A DNA stretch of 64,000 nt from Begonia masoniana (taxonomy: Eukaryota; Streptophyta; Magnoliopsida; Cucurbitales; Begoniaceae), in NCBI GenBank assembly GCA_022432975.1, contig CM039512.1, positions 38,007,936 to 38,071,935 on the forward strand. The letters are read 5' to 3'. Both the position numbers and the translations under genes were made by a program. The notes under the pieces are model-generated. The model searched no databases, was not told the DNA's origin, and saw only the letters and a program-made list of their open reading frames with translations. Shown in pieces: positions 1 through 10,945 of this stretch; within the stretch, counting starts at the first letter, position 1; each line of letters starts with the position of its first letter.

Positions 1-425
1 AAAAGTTATGTTTATTCAGTCATTCTCTCATCTTTCCGTCTTTCTGTATGTCTTTTCTGTCTACCTTTCTTTCTATCATTCTTTATTTGTTTTCTTTAAA
101 TCTTTCTTAATATAATTTATTTTTCATGATTCATGAGTCATACACAACCATCTGATGCAAAACATAACATATCCTCAAAACAATTCATATGTTTTTTCTA
201 TTCAATTATAACCTACAATGTATCATAAAAGTATTAATATTTCTACCTCTATCAAATCATCAAACAAAATATATTCTCGAGTGACATTATTGTCAATATA
301 ATTATATCATCTAGCAATATATTACAATCAAGAGTCTATACTAAAAAAAAAAAAATCCTCGAGCGACATCATCGTCAACATAATCACAATATCTAGCAAT
401 ATAACAATAAATTACAATTAAAAGT
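1..425. repeat. Direct repeat copy A (partner 4497-4922)
   Basis: The sequence from the window start (AAAAGTTATGTTTATTCAG) to about 425 recurs at 4497-4922 with a few percent differences. Both copies hold the same T/C-rich stretch, the CATGATTCAT motif and paired CTCGAG(T/C)GACAT motifs. The copies flank the 262-bp tandem array, so the unit was probably duplicated together with it inside the LTR remnant. Confidence 0.85.
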
Positions 426-441
426 GGGGGGGGGGGGGGGG
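426..441. repeat. Poly-G run of 16
   Basis: Sixteen consecutive G lie at the junction between the direct repeat and the first tandem unit. Copy B has no such run at the matching place. It could be real slippage or an assembly/sequencing artefact. Confidence 0.9.
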
Positions 442-501
442 TTGCTTTCTTGAGGAAGCCTTGCTAGGTGTCCAATTCCTATTGGGCTTCCACACCTACC
501 T

Positions 502-3199
502 TGTAACACCCAAAAATTTCGGCCAGGTGATTTTCTTAACGGAATTAACTGTCACCTTTATTGTTAATCTTTAATTCAAATTTTAATGCCTAAGCTTATT
601 TGATTCCTATTTGTGTGATGACAGAACCGTAATTAAGAGGGATTTTATTTAGTATAAAAAGAAAATGGAAACCTTAAACCTCACTTAAACCCCACTGTAG
701 CCGACATTCTCTCTCGGCGATTCCCGTGCTTCCTGAGCTCTTTCTCTATCGGCGACTCCCTCTTTGACGATCGATTCCTCCAACCTCCACTCCGATAACC
801 TACGTTCGAGGTAAGATTTAGTCAATGTAGTTGCCGTGTAGTTATTTGGAACTCTGTTTTAAACTAGAACCCAATGTTTCAAGATTCTTCAATGGCCGAA
901 TAATAGGAACATTTATAATCGGTGTTTGGTAATAGCATTTCCGAATCGATTCTGGACATTTAATATAACCGACCCTGATTAATCGTTAGTTGAACCTAGC
1001 TGTTTTGATTTTGGATTTCAGACTGCACACAGAGAACTAAACTAAGGGATTCGGGAATGACTTTAGTTATTAGATTCTAGGATGACTTATGATTAAGACT
1101 ATTAGGATTTTCATTTTAACTACTGCAATGCAAATGTTTTAGGTGAAGAAGTCTGAAGAAAAGGAGTTCAAGTTGCTAAGGAAACCAGGTAAGTGAATGT
1201 GTAGGATTCCCGGCCATTAGGGCCCTACATCACAAAGATACTAGGTAGAAACTGATACGATGATTAGAAGTTATTTAAGCTACTGTCTGTTACTTATGTT
1301 GATGTTTGACTTAATGGTATGATTTCACGTCGGATGAATGCACTATTCTGTAGCTTGATGAGTTAAGAGTTCTCATGTTCATGCATTATGAATGTTTTAT
1401 GCATATGAAAATGTTTTAAGGGCATGTTTTCCTAATGAACAAGATAAGAATATAAAACTTATGCAACATGAATTAAGCGAGGGTTGTGGGCGGTTTGGCG
1501 TATGTCACTGTCCAAAAGGAAGGACCATGATTACGACCCACAAGGGACGATGTACACTCTCACTGTCAACCCCCTTTACCGGCACAAATTCTCTCTTAAT
1601 CCACACAACATGAACGAAGAATATGATTGATGAACATGAATGAAGAATATGATTGATGAACATGAATGATGAATATGAATGATGAGCATGAATGATGATT
1701 ATGAACGATGGATACGAACGATGAACAAGAATGAAGACTTTGAGTATGAATATGAACAAGAAAAGATTCACGAGCATTTGTTTCTTAAAATGAGCATTCA
1801 TGCATACTTGTTAGTATTGCATTCCTTACTAAGCATTAGGCTTAAAGTTTAAACCTTATGATGTAGGTGAAAATTTAGCAGGTGAGGATTCCAAATTCAG
1901 TGATGATGTCTAAGGCTGGTTGCAGGATGGTGCTCAAGGTGGATGTCTGTGGCTGGCAGACGAATATGACTCGTAGTTATGCTCATAATGTGTCAGTAAG
2001 ATTTATGATGAACTGATGTTTAAGTAGAATGAGATTTTCTTTAGAATATTGGATTCTGTGATTGTCTAGTTTGGTTACCAAAATTTGGGGATGATTATAA
2101 GGGTATAGAATGATCTGTTTTAATTAAGTCTTCCGCTACATGTATCCTAGATGAGTCCATGTTTCATGTCTGCCTATGTTTATGTCTACGAGTATGAGAT
2201 CTGTGAAGGTCAGATTATCTTTCTGTCGATATGAGTTGTTTGAAGTTTTCTGTATTTTACTACTGTGTGATAGAAGTTGGATGAATACATCATCCGGCTG
2301 ACGTCACCGGTGTGAGCTGAATGATAGAAGCTGGATGGGTGAATCATCCGGCTGACGTCACCGGTGGATGGCAAAAGTTTATTGTTCACCGGATGATGTC
2401 TCTTATCGGTTGAGGAAAGTGAGTCACGTGTATTGCACATGCTTACCGGATGATGTCTCTGTTGAATGAGGACATCATCCGGCTGATGTCATCGGTGGAT
2501 GGGGACAATTGTTGCCCACCGGATGATGCCTCTTACTGGCGATGTTAAGTAGTCACGTGAGATGCACATGTCTATCGGATGATATAAACATAGTTTTGTC
2601 ATCTAGTGACCGGGTTATGTAGTGTATTTCAAATATCGGATGATGTAAGTGAAGTTTTGTCGTCTAGTGACCGGGTGATGTAGTGTATTTCAAATATCGG
2701 ATGATGTAAGTGAAGTTTTGTCGTCTAGTGACCGGTTGATGTAGTGTATTTCAAATACCGGGTGATGTACAGTGGATTACGTGCACTGCACGTGCCCATC
2801 GGTAGATGACCTCTACCGGGCGATTTCCATTGAGTCACGCGAAGTGCACGTGACAGATCGGATGATGTGTACCCTATCAGCCGATGCATGCAAACCCATG
2901 CAGCCTGAACAGGATGACGTCGAGTGATCTGAGGGCATTTCTTCTCTGCCCGATTATGTCATGGAACTGATAACCGAGCATAGTCGCTCGATTCTGTGAA
3001 CTAATGAGTTATTAGATTTATGAAAGAGTCGGGTTTTGGATGGTTTAGTTTTTGTCAGATGATATATTGTCCGCGAGTCAAGTTTTAAGTTCTAAGTTTC
3101 GAGAAATAAAAAAAAATACTGATAATGAACAAGGTGCTGAAAGTAAGAATTAAATGATTAAGAAAGTCATGATGTCTCGGCCCTACTGGGGTCGTTACA
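502..3199 (+). mobile_element. Solo LTR, 2698 bp, Tekay/Del-like, 5-bp TSD TACCT
   Basis: The element starts TGTAACACCC and ends GGTCGTTACA, the canonical TG...CA. TACCT lies at 497-501 and again at 3200-3204, and removing the element restores an intact unit of the surrounding tandem array, so both boundaries are certain. No primer site, tract or coding region is present: this is the usual product of LTR-LTR recombination. Inside: a TATA-like GTATAAAAAG near 650, then a C/T-rich leader; a donor-like GTAAG at 811; an AG acceptor at 1141-1142 with a 46-nt exon-like segment (1143-1188) before GTAAGT; a second exon-like segment 1867-1881; and repeats at 2280-2880. Confidence 0.95.
2280..2880. repeat. 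LTR-internal repeat block with TGACGTCA motifs
   Basis: Degenerate repeats of CCGGATGATG and CATCCGGCTGACGTCACCGG fill this stretch. About three near-identical units of roughly 60 bp (TCGGATGATGTAAGTGAAG start) lie at 2635-2780. TGACGTCA, the palindromic core bound by plant bZIP (TGA/CREB-type) factors, is intact at 2299-2306 and 2353-2360 and altered near 2480. A related but shorter block lies at 56300-56600 in the 54893-56907 LTR, so the two LTRs are relatives. Confidence 0.75.
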
Positions 3200-4496
3200 T
3201 ACCTCCTCCTAATTCCCAAAAGTGCACTCCCTCTTTGTTTCAATAACAAAATCAACTTGACACATTTAATTTGTATCTCGATTTTATTGCTTTAAAATCT
3301 CGTAAGTTAACTCCTAACATTCCAATTTATGTTTTCCTTCTCAAACTCAATAATAAAACCAGACATTAATGTGATTTCTTTTACCCTTTTTTTTTTAATA
3401 AAACATTGCCTTCTTGAGGAAGCCTTGCTAGGTGTCCAATTCCTATTGGGCTTCCACACCTACCTCCTCCTAATTCCCAAAAGTGCACTCCTTCTTTGTT
3501 TTAATAACAAAATCAACTTGACCCATTTAATTTGCATCCCGATTTCATTGCTTTTAAATCCCTTAAGTTAACTCCCAACATTCCAATTTACGTTTTCCTT
3601 CTGAAACTCAATAATAAAACCAGACATTAATGTGATTTCTTTTACCCTTTTTTTTTTTAATAAAACATTGCCTTCTTGAGGAAGCCTTGCTAGGTGTCCA
3701 ATTCCTATTGGGCTTCCACACCTACCTCCTCCTAATTCCCAAAAGTGCACTCCTTCTTTGTTTTAATAACAAAATCAACTTGACCCATTTAATTTGCATC
3801 CCGATTTCATTGCTTTTAAATCCCTTAAGTTAACTCCCAACATTCCAATTTATGTTTTCCTTCTCAAACTCAATAATAAAACCAGACATTAATGTGATTT
3901 CTTTTACCCTTTTTTTTTTAATAAAACATTGCCTTCTTGAGGAAGCCTTGCTAGGTGTCCAATTCCTATTGGGCTTCCACACCTACCTCCTCCTAATTCC
4001 CAAAAGTGCACTCCCTCTTTGTTTCAATAACAAAATCAACTTGACACATTTAATTTGTATCTCGATTTTATTGCTTTAAAATCTCGTAAGTTAACTCCTA
4101 ACATTCCAATTTATGTTTTCCTTCTCAAACTCAATAATAAAACCAGACATTAATGTGATTTCTTTTACCCTTTTTTTTTTTAATAAAACATTGCCTTCTT
4201 GAGGAAGCCTTGCTAGGTGTCCAATTCCTATTGGGCTTCCACACCTACCTCCTCCTAATTCCCAAAAGTGCACTCCCTCTTTGTTTCAATAACAAAATCA
4301 ACTTGACACATTTAATTTGTATCTCGATTTTATTGCTTTAAAATCTCGTAAGTTAACTCCTAACATTCCAATTTATGTTTTCCTTTCGTTTCAATATGCA
4401 GTCCATTTGTTGGAGGTAATTCAATTTAGGAAAGCGAGAAGGCACCTCATGATCTCGTCTTATGGGACAACCAACTCGTAATCCCGCATCACGACA

Positions 4497-4922
4497 AAAG
4501 TTATATTTATTCAGTCATTCTCTCATCTTTCTATCTTTCTGTCTTTCTGTATGTCTTTTCTGTCTGCCTTTCTTTCTAGTGTTCTTTCTTTGTTTTCTTT
4601 AAATCTTTCTTAATATAAATTATTTTTCATGATTCATAAGTCATACACAACCACCTGATGCAAAACATAACATATCCTCAAAACAATTCATATGTTATTT
4701 CTATTCAATGATAACCTACAACGTATCATAAAAGTATTAATATTTCTACCTCTATCAAATCATCAAATAAAACATATTCTCGAGTGACATCATTATCAAT
4801 ATAATTATATCATCTAGCAATAATTACAATCAAAAGTCTATACTATCAAAAAATCCTCGAGCGACATCATCGTCAACATAATCATAGTATCTAGCAATAT
4901 AATAATAAATTACAATTAAAAG
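4497..4922. repeat. Direct repeat copy B (partner 1-425)
   Basis: Second copy of the roughly 425-bp unit. It starts AAAAGTTATATTTATTCAG and ends before TTTATAGTATAAC, which is itself repeated just ahead of the 4955 insertion. Confidence 0.85.
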
Positions 4923-4954
4923 TTTATAGTATAACAAGTTTATAGTATAACAAA

Positions 4955-7534
4955 TGTAGCGACCCTAAAACTGTACCCAAATTTCCCATACAAATTTTTT
5001 CATTTTCTTCTTATCTTTAAATAAAATTTATGCGGAAATTAAAACGAAGTCAAAAATAGAATTTAAATCGGAATCGAAGTTTCAAAACTACTTAAAAGCA
5101 AACCTAAAACATTTATTAAAAGAAAACAATTCAGTAAATAAATTAAAATTTAAAAACAGAAAGGGGGAGGGCAAATTCGTCAATCCGACGAATTGAAGGA
5201 GGGGCGATCGATCCAGAGATCGATCGCCTATACTGATCGCTGGCAGCCACTGCCCAGCGACTGATTGCTGGCGACAACCCAGATGGGCGATCGATCTCTT
5301 GATCGATCGCCTATGCTGATCGCTGGCAGCCACTGCCCAGCGACTGATCGCTGGCAGTGATCGCTGCCAGCGATCGCTGGCTCCAACCCAGGAGGCAGCG
5401 ATCTCTTCCTTGCTCTTTGCCTTACAAACATTTCCTATACGCTCTCTGGAAATCAGAATTTCCAGAGAGCAACTTCATCCAAACATCGATCCCCCATGCA
5501 CATATCAATTCTAACAGATTCCCAATTTCTCCCACATTTAACTCTAAAAGCACATACATCTTTACTTGTAAAACCACCCAAATTATATAATCTAATACAC
5601 GTCAATCTTTCGCAAAAACAAACGGCATGGATATGTTTAAAAATCGACAATCCCAAGCAGTTCCAATAAGATTTTACAAAACAGTTTACAAAACAGGTTT
5701 TTCCAATACGTTTAAAACTTCAAAAGTAAACCTATCCACTAACCAGACCAAGCATTCTAATATGTTCTATACAAATTAACCTTAACCAGACTTCCCAAAA
5801 GAATCCCAAAATCTGTACATACATCCCCACGGGTCAAAACGCGCCTCGACTGCTCAGCGCACTCCCACAGCCATCATCCATCAACCGCATCCAACATCAG
5901 GAGGAGGAACGTCATCCTCACCTGGCTCAATATCACCTAATACGTCACCTACACCATACAGACACATATGAGATATTGAAATCTCAGTAAGCTCAAGTAA
6001 ATGCAATGCATGCTGTGCGTATGAATTCGATAAACCATGCTTTATTTTATCTTACTATGCAATGCTCAATAGGTGTCACCGAGATCCTATCCCTCTAACC
6101 AGAGAGAGCTCATCCAGCGGGCGGACTACTCTTTCCAGCTAGAGGCGGGGGGTGCACGCTTACAACACGTACAGCCGTGCCTGAGCCCCACCTCGCGTGA
6201 CCAATACAATACGCCTTTCGGCCAATACGCCTTTTGGCCAATACTATGCTCAATACGCCTTTCGGTCAGTGCTATGCTTTACGTTATCTTTAAAATCTGT
6301 GCGGAAGTTCATTTTCATGCTTTTCTTTAAAACAAGTGATGCGTGAACAGTTCAATATCATACAGTAAACAAGCAATAATATGTACCATCAAGACTGTAA
6401 AGTGTAAACTATAGACTCCTAAAACCTAGCTACCCAAACCAAATACAATTAAACAAACGCATCTCCAAAACTCCTCGAGACGACACGACGTACGGTGTAG
6501 GCCAATCGGCCAAAGAAGATCACGAGAACTTACCTCGTGTCCAAAGCAGCTCAAGCTCCGTCCACGAGCGTTGTTTGTCTGAAGCAAAACATAATATCGA
6601 CGTTAAAATGAGTTTAAGCTATCGATCGTCCAATTTTTACAAAAACCTTAACTAAGGAAACTTTCTAAAGTTCTAATCCAACTCATTGGCTATATATTCG
6701 AGCAATTTACGCTCGGCACCTAAATTCTCAATTTACGAGTTTTTCCTAAAATCTCGAAAATCCCTAATTTTTAACATTTTCACAAATTGATTTAACTTCG
6801 TCCAATAACGTCAAATACGTGCAACATATCCTTAATCACGGCTATCCTATTAATTACGAACCCTAATTCGTGTTTTTAACGAAAAACTATCGAAACCCTA
6901 ATTGTTTAAAACTCCGTAAACATCAAAATAAAAGCTCTAAGATTGTAGGTTCATACCTAGAAAGTCGATTGGAGGCGAAAGCACGAAGAAAACGGAACGA
7001 ACGGGAGGAAAACGGAGGTCGGATCGTTGGATTCCGTCGGCGGCCGAGAGAGTTCGCGAGAGAGAAAGAAAGAAACAGAGAGGAAATGGCGTTCTGGAGA
7101 AGAGAAAGAAAGGCTTTGCCTTTTAATAAAAAAAAAATGATTTGTCAAAAGACCAAAATGCCCTTAGCTCTTATTTCTTTTGGTTTCGTCCTTCGTTTCG
7201 TTAATCGTCCAGCTATTCGGTTTCACCAAATCTCCTTATTTCACCAATAAATCCAACTTATTATTTGGGTTCTATTGAAACTGTCTGTTTGCAATTCGGA
7301 CCCCGTTTACTATTTTTACTAAAACGTCCTTTACATTACGAGAAATGTAATTACTCGGAATATAGCGTTTAATCTCCGAAAATTCCCATAATTTCCTTAA
7401 AATTCCTGTTAATCGTTAGGATCGTAGTGACGCTTTCTTTTCGTAAAACGGACCTGATTTGACATAAATATAAAAATGTCATCCGATAATATAATAATAA
7501 TATAATATACAAGTCCGTACAACCGGGTATTACA
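4955..7534 (-). mobile_element. Solo LTR, 2580 bp, minus orientation, 5-bp TSD ACAAA
   Basis: Plus-strand ends are TGTAGCGACCC and GGGTATTACA, so the sense strand is minus (TGTAATACCC...GGGTCGCTACA). ACAAA is duplicated at 4950-4954 and 7535-7539. Sense-strand anatomy from 7534 downward: a TATA-like TATTAAAAGG at 7118-7127; a strongly C/T-rich leader (plus-strand G/A-rich 6960-7110); an exon-like 45-nt segment at 6534-6578 between CAG and GTAAGT; a GGCCGATTGGCCTACACC segment at about 6495-6513; a GGTGTAGGTGA motif near 5950; and a GC-rich repeat block at 5199-5400. No internal region or coding sequence. Confidence 0.95.
5199..5400. repeat. GC-rich CGATCG palindromic block, 83-bp period
   Basis: Two units about 83 bp apart, each with GATCGATCGCCTAT, then TGATCGCTGGCAGCC and CACTGCCCAGCGACTG, followed by further GATCGCTGGC/GCCAGCGATC inverted copies. 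The block can fold strongly and is much more GC-rich than the rest of the LTR. Minus-strand ORFs across it are repeat translations and not genes. Confidence 0.85.
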
Positions 7535-8553
7535 ACAAATCCTCGAGTCATTAATGTCGTAACGTACTAACAAACAAGCCCTCAAAATCTTATCATAACA
7601 AAAACTACTTAACCTAGCACTTTGTGATGCAGACCGACAGATCAACGCAAAAAACATCACTTACCTCAAGTCCTTAGTACGTAGACTTTTGCTTAAGATG
7701 GTAACCTTCACCTTTGAATTAACCTACTTATATAGTTATCGCGTATTAGTGAAAGAAAGTGATAAGAAGATTTATAATCGAAGGATTTTCATGGAGAAAC
7801 CCTAAACATAATGAAAATCCTAACTGTCTCCCTCAAGCATGCAAATCTATGTGTTTACTTGGTTGAGGATCAAGGTCTATTAGATTTATGCTTACCATGA
7901 AGATTCTGAAGATATTAAGTTGGTGCTTAAATAGAATCTAAATAAACTCTAAAAATAATGGTAAATAGTCTAAAATATTTCTAAAAATATAGGAAACTCT
8001 AATAAATTTAGAAATATGAAGTTTAGAAACCCAAAAACGTCAAAAAAGTTACTAAAATTGCAAATTTGGAGAAAATAAGAGCTGGGGGCCGCGCTGGCCG
8101 CTAGGAGCGCGCTTGGCAGGCCACAAGTGTTGGCCTGCGCGCTTGTTGCGCACCTAGCTCGTCTCTTGACGCGTCTTTTGCATGTTTTCTTGAGCTTCCA
8201 GCATTCACAACATCTTGCTACAAGCCATACTTCATATTTTTCATTTGGTTGGCGCACAATGTGTACTTCAAACATTATTTTGGCTTCTAATTATAATTAT
8301 TTTACTTAAAAATTCTTCTTTTACACTTTCAATGACATCACATTCTTTTAATGAATTCTTACCCAAACTTGGAAAATTTTTTATTGAAGCTGAAAGTTTT
8401 TTTGTCTTCATTGGTTCATATCAGTATATCATTTAATCCTCATGCAAATTGTATTATTTTCTCCTAAATGCTTCATAATAATTATAATAGTAATGTAAAA
8501 TATAAACTTATCTTTGCATACAAAATTAAATATTAACATATTTCTTGGGTGTT

Positions 8554-9689
8554 GCATTTTCTCATGTTCTCCAATAACGCCTTTATGTCACCACTCTCCT
8601 TTCATACCAAATCAACCACTTACTGCCTTTGCCAACAACAATTCAAGCACCCCACCCTTTAATTGACCGTCTTCATTTTGCCCTAGCATGGATGCCTTTT
8701 TTCAATTACGATTGTATGTTTCCTTCCCCCTATCTTTCTAAAGAAAAATAAGGAGCTTAATGAGCCAGAAGGCCTCCTAACCTAATGTGATTCAAGGAGA
8801 TAAACTAATCATTATTGCTAACTTTATTTTAAAGGTAAGGAGGCTGAAGAATTCATTAAGGGGTCCATTATTTAGAAGATACAGAAGACTAAGCATTTGG
8901 TCATGTGGTGCTAGAACAATGGCGTGCAAATTTAACTCAAAGCCGAAGAGCTCATAGCGGCTAAAACTTGAAGCTAATGGAAAGATGAACTAGAGCATTG
9001 TTGAGCAAGAATGTGTCAATCAAGAGAAAGCACAATTAAAGCCAAAAGACTAACAATTAAATACGATTCAAAGATCAAGAGCCACGAACTTTTTGCAACA
9101 TTTCTCTGAGTTACTTTTTCGTTTGTGTTACTTCGGGCTTGGAGGTTTTGTAGGTTATTTTTGCCTTGATTTCCTATTTTTTAAAGTGACTTATTTGAAC
9201 CTCTTTAGGTGGTCGTAACTGCAACTTTTGAACATTATTTAGCAAGAAATTTCAAGTTTTCCCTAGAGGGAGTTTCTTTTGTTTCGACTAGCTAATTAAG
9301 AAATAATCTCTTGAGCTTATTGATTTCTTCACTCTTGTTTGTCAAGCTTGAATGTGGCGATAGTGATTCTTTCTTCTTCCTTTCCTAATGTGAATTTTCA
9401 AGTTAGGATTCATTCACTTCACATTTTCCTTTGGAAGAGAAACATAGAAGTGCTTTATTAAGGTATTGCTTTGTTGCTTGTCCAATTTATTTACCATTTC
9501 TTTTATGCTACCCCTCCTATTTTCTAGCCATTTTATCCCTCTTTGATATGTCACAAACTGCGAACAAACCACACCATAAACCCCCAAAATTGAGCCCTAT
9601 CAACAAAACATTAGCCTCCCTTTTTCTTAGTTGAAATCTTTCATTTTCTTTAAATTGATTGAGCGTTACATCATTTGAGCGTTACATCA
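8554..9689 (+). mobile_element. LTR-like sequence ending at a tRNA-iMet primer site
   Basis: The right end reads GAGCGTTACATCA and is followed after TT by TGGTATCATAG, which resembles the tRNA-iMet primer-binding consensus. This fits a plus-strand 5' LTR ending at 9689. The terminal GAGCGTTACATCATTT is tandemly duplicated (9661 and 9677). The -CATCA ending matches the LTRs at 28480-29420 and 48381-49456 (minus). I could not fix the left boundary or a target duplication. 9100-9400 has the T-rich look of an R-U5 region. Confidence 0.45.
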
Positions 9690-9691
9690 TT

Positions 9692-9702
9692 TGGTATCAT
9701 AG
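9692..9702 (+). other. Primer-binding site (tRNA-iMet type)
   Basis: TGGTATCATAG lies two bases after the LTR end; the plant consensus is TGGTATCAGAGC. Sequence downstream (9720-9880) has no readable gag, and the next recognisable part is antisense Athila pol, so the element is broken just after its primer site. Confidence 0.5.
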
Positions 9703-9889
9703 AAGAGTTTTGGCTGCTCTTTTAGTTGTTAGACTGTGCATTTACCCTTAGAAGAATGATAACAGGAAGTGGAGCTATTTAAAATGTGACTGAAGCATTA
9801 CAAAGTCCAAAGGACTCTTCTAAAGGCAAAGGTGCCATAAATACAGGTGCATGTAGTCATTTCTTGATCTTCAAGGTTTATGACAATTG

Positions 9890-10945
9890 AATTGTAACAT
9901 GACTATCCATCTAAAAAGTAATGGTGCCCAACTAATATATCAAGCGATCTATGGATAGTTGGAGAGAATGGTTTTTTCTTGTGGCTTTATTGAACTTCTT
10001 ATAATCCATACAAATTACGCCATCTTGTAACAGCTCTTATTGGAATGAGCTCATTTTAATCATTCTTTATAATTGTCATGCCACTTTTCTTCAGGACGCA
10101 ATACATTAGACTGGCCCACTTACTAATAGAAATTAGTAAATGATTCATGTGCCAAGCCATCTAATAATTTACTTTTTAAAAACCCCTTTCATGATAGGGT
10201 TCAGTCAGTGTTAATGCTAGAACTGCTTTGTAATAGTCTTACTTGCTAATCTTGTCCATGAAAATTGATAGAACTATCCCTATGATATCTGCAATTGACC
10301 ACCCTAAGTCTTTTTTGTATTCTTAAAGCACTCTAAAAAAAACTTCTTTTTCTTCTGTAAGGTGAGATTTGACGAAATAATGAATCGTAATGTGGAGGCT
10401 TTTCTTAAGAATTCATATCTCAAATGATTTGGTAAATGTTTTAGCTATACTAACAGTTGCTCCTCATTTGATGGTTTCCAACTTTAATCCTCTTGAGATT
10501 CAATTTTAGTAACTCATTTTAGGATTAGAGTCAAGTAAACAAATTTTTTCAATAATCACAGAAACATCTTCAATGGTCATACTAATGATGGCCACTTGAA
10601 GGGTATGTGAAGGGTAACTCATTGTAAATTCATTGTAATACCTCGATAACATCTACTCTAAAATATTCATAAGAATTTTAGGGATATTTAATGGCCACAA
10701 AAAATAACGAATGAGACCTCTTGCTCTTAAAATCATATCTTTAATTCTTCATTCTAAATATTGATCAAAGTCCTCCTAGTCGCTAAGAATGGTTGTCCAA
10801 AAATTACTGGTATTTCTCTATCTTGTTTCATGTTTATGATGATGAAATCAGCTGGGAGTGTAAGTTTATCAACTTTAACTAACAAATCTTCTATTATGCC
10901 TCTATGATATGTGAAAAACCTATCTGCCAGGAAACTGTGCTCTTA
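9890..10945 (-). pseudogene. Athila/Tat-type Ty3 protease to RT remnant
   Basis: Read on the minus strand from 10945 down, the conceptual protein gives a run like ADRFFTYHRGIIEDLLVKVD and then PADFIIINMKQDREIPVIFG and PFLATRRTLIDIQNEEL. These are the aspartic-protease C-terminal region of Athila-type Ty3 elements. Around 10300-10480 follows a linker resembling LKHLPNHLRYEFL. Around 9900-10120 there is a reverse-transcriptase entry (ESGMTIIKNE, NELIPIRAVTRWRN) with stops and frame changes. The catalytic YxDD part is absent: the remnant ends near 9890 against unrelated sequence. It is a dead fragment of the protease-RT junction. Family assignment is from remembered motifs, not a search. Confidence 0.65.

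Larger units (their letters stand above)
449..4385. repeat. 261-262 bp tandem array, about 4.7 units, split by a solo LTR
   Basis: TTGAGGAAGCCTTGCTAGG recurs at 449 (interrupted), 3414, 3676, 3937 and 4199, spacings 261-262 bp. Unit 1 is 449-501 plus 3205-3413, cut by the 502-3199 insertion. The last unit stops near 4385, where the sequence changes to TCGTTTCAATATGCAG. Units fall into two variants (ACTCCCTC...TTTCAATAAC against ACTCCTTC...TTTTAATAAC) that alternate in blocks, suggesting unequal exchange rather than one amplification. Short ORFs on both strands within the units are by-products of the repeat. Confidence 0.9.
1..8553 (-). mobile_element. Large LTR remnant (Ty3-type), nested host, runs off left edge
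   Basis: The right end reads GGGTGTTGCA, which on the minus strand is an LTR start TGCAACACCC. After removing two solo LTRs (502-3199 and 4955-7534), about 3.3 kb remains. It shares, in the same order, the stretch around 7620-7720 with 24590-24690 of another LTR remnant: a GTGATG...CACTTACCTCAA block and the following pyrimidine-rich segment. On the minus strand this holds an AGGTAAGT donor-like site at 7659-7666. A GC-rich block lies at 8075-8175. I see no primer site or polypurine tract next to 8553, so I cannot tell a 5' LTR, 3' LTR or solo LTR. The left end is outside the window. Confidence 0.6.

Noticed and set aside
3329..4273. Repeated small ORFs on both strands in the 262-bp units
   Set aside because: They recur because the unit recurs. 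No domain, and frames break at poly-T length changes.
6870..7250. 126-codon Arg/Lys/Glu-rich plus-strand ORF
   Set aside because: It is the antisense of the C/T-rich leader of the 4955-7534 solo LTR.
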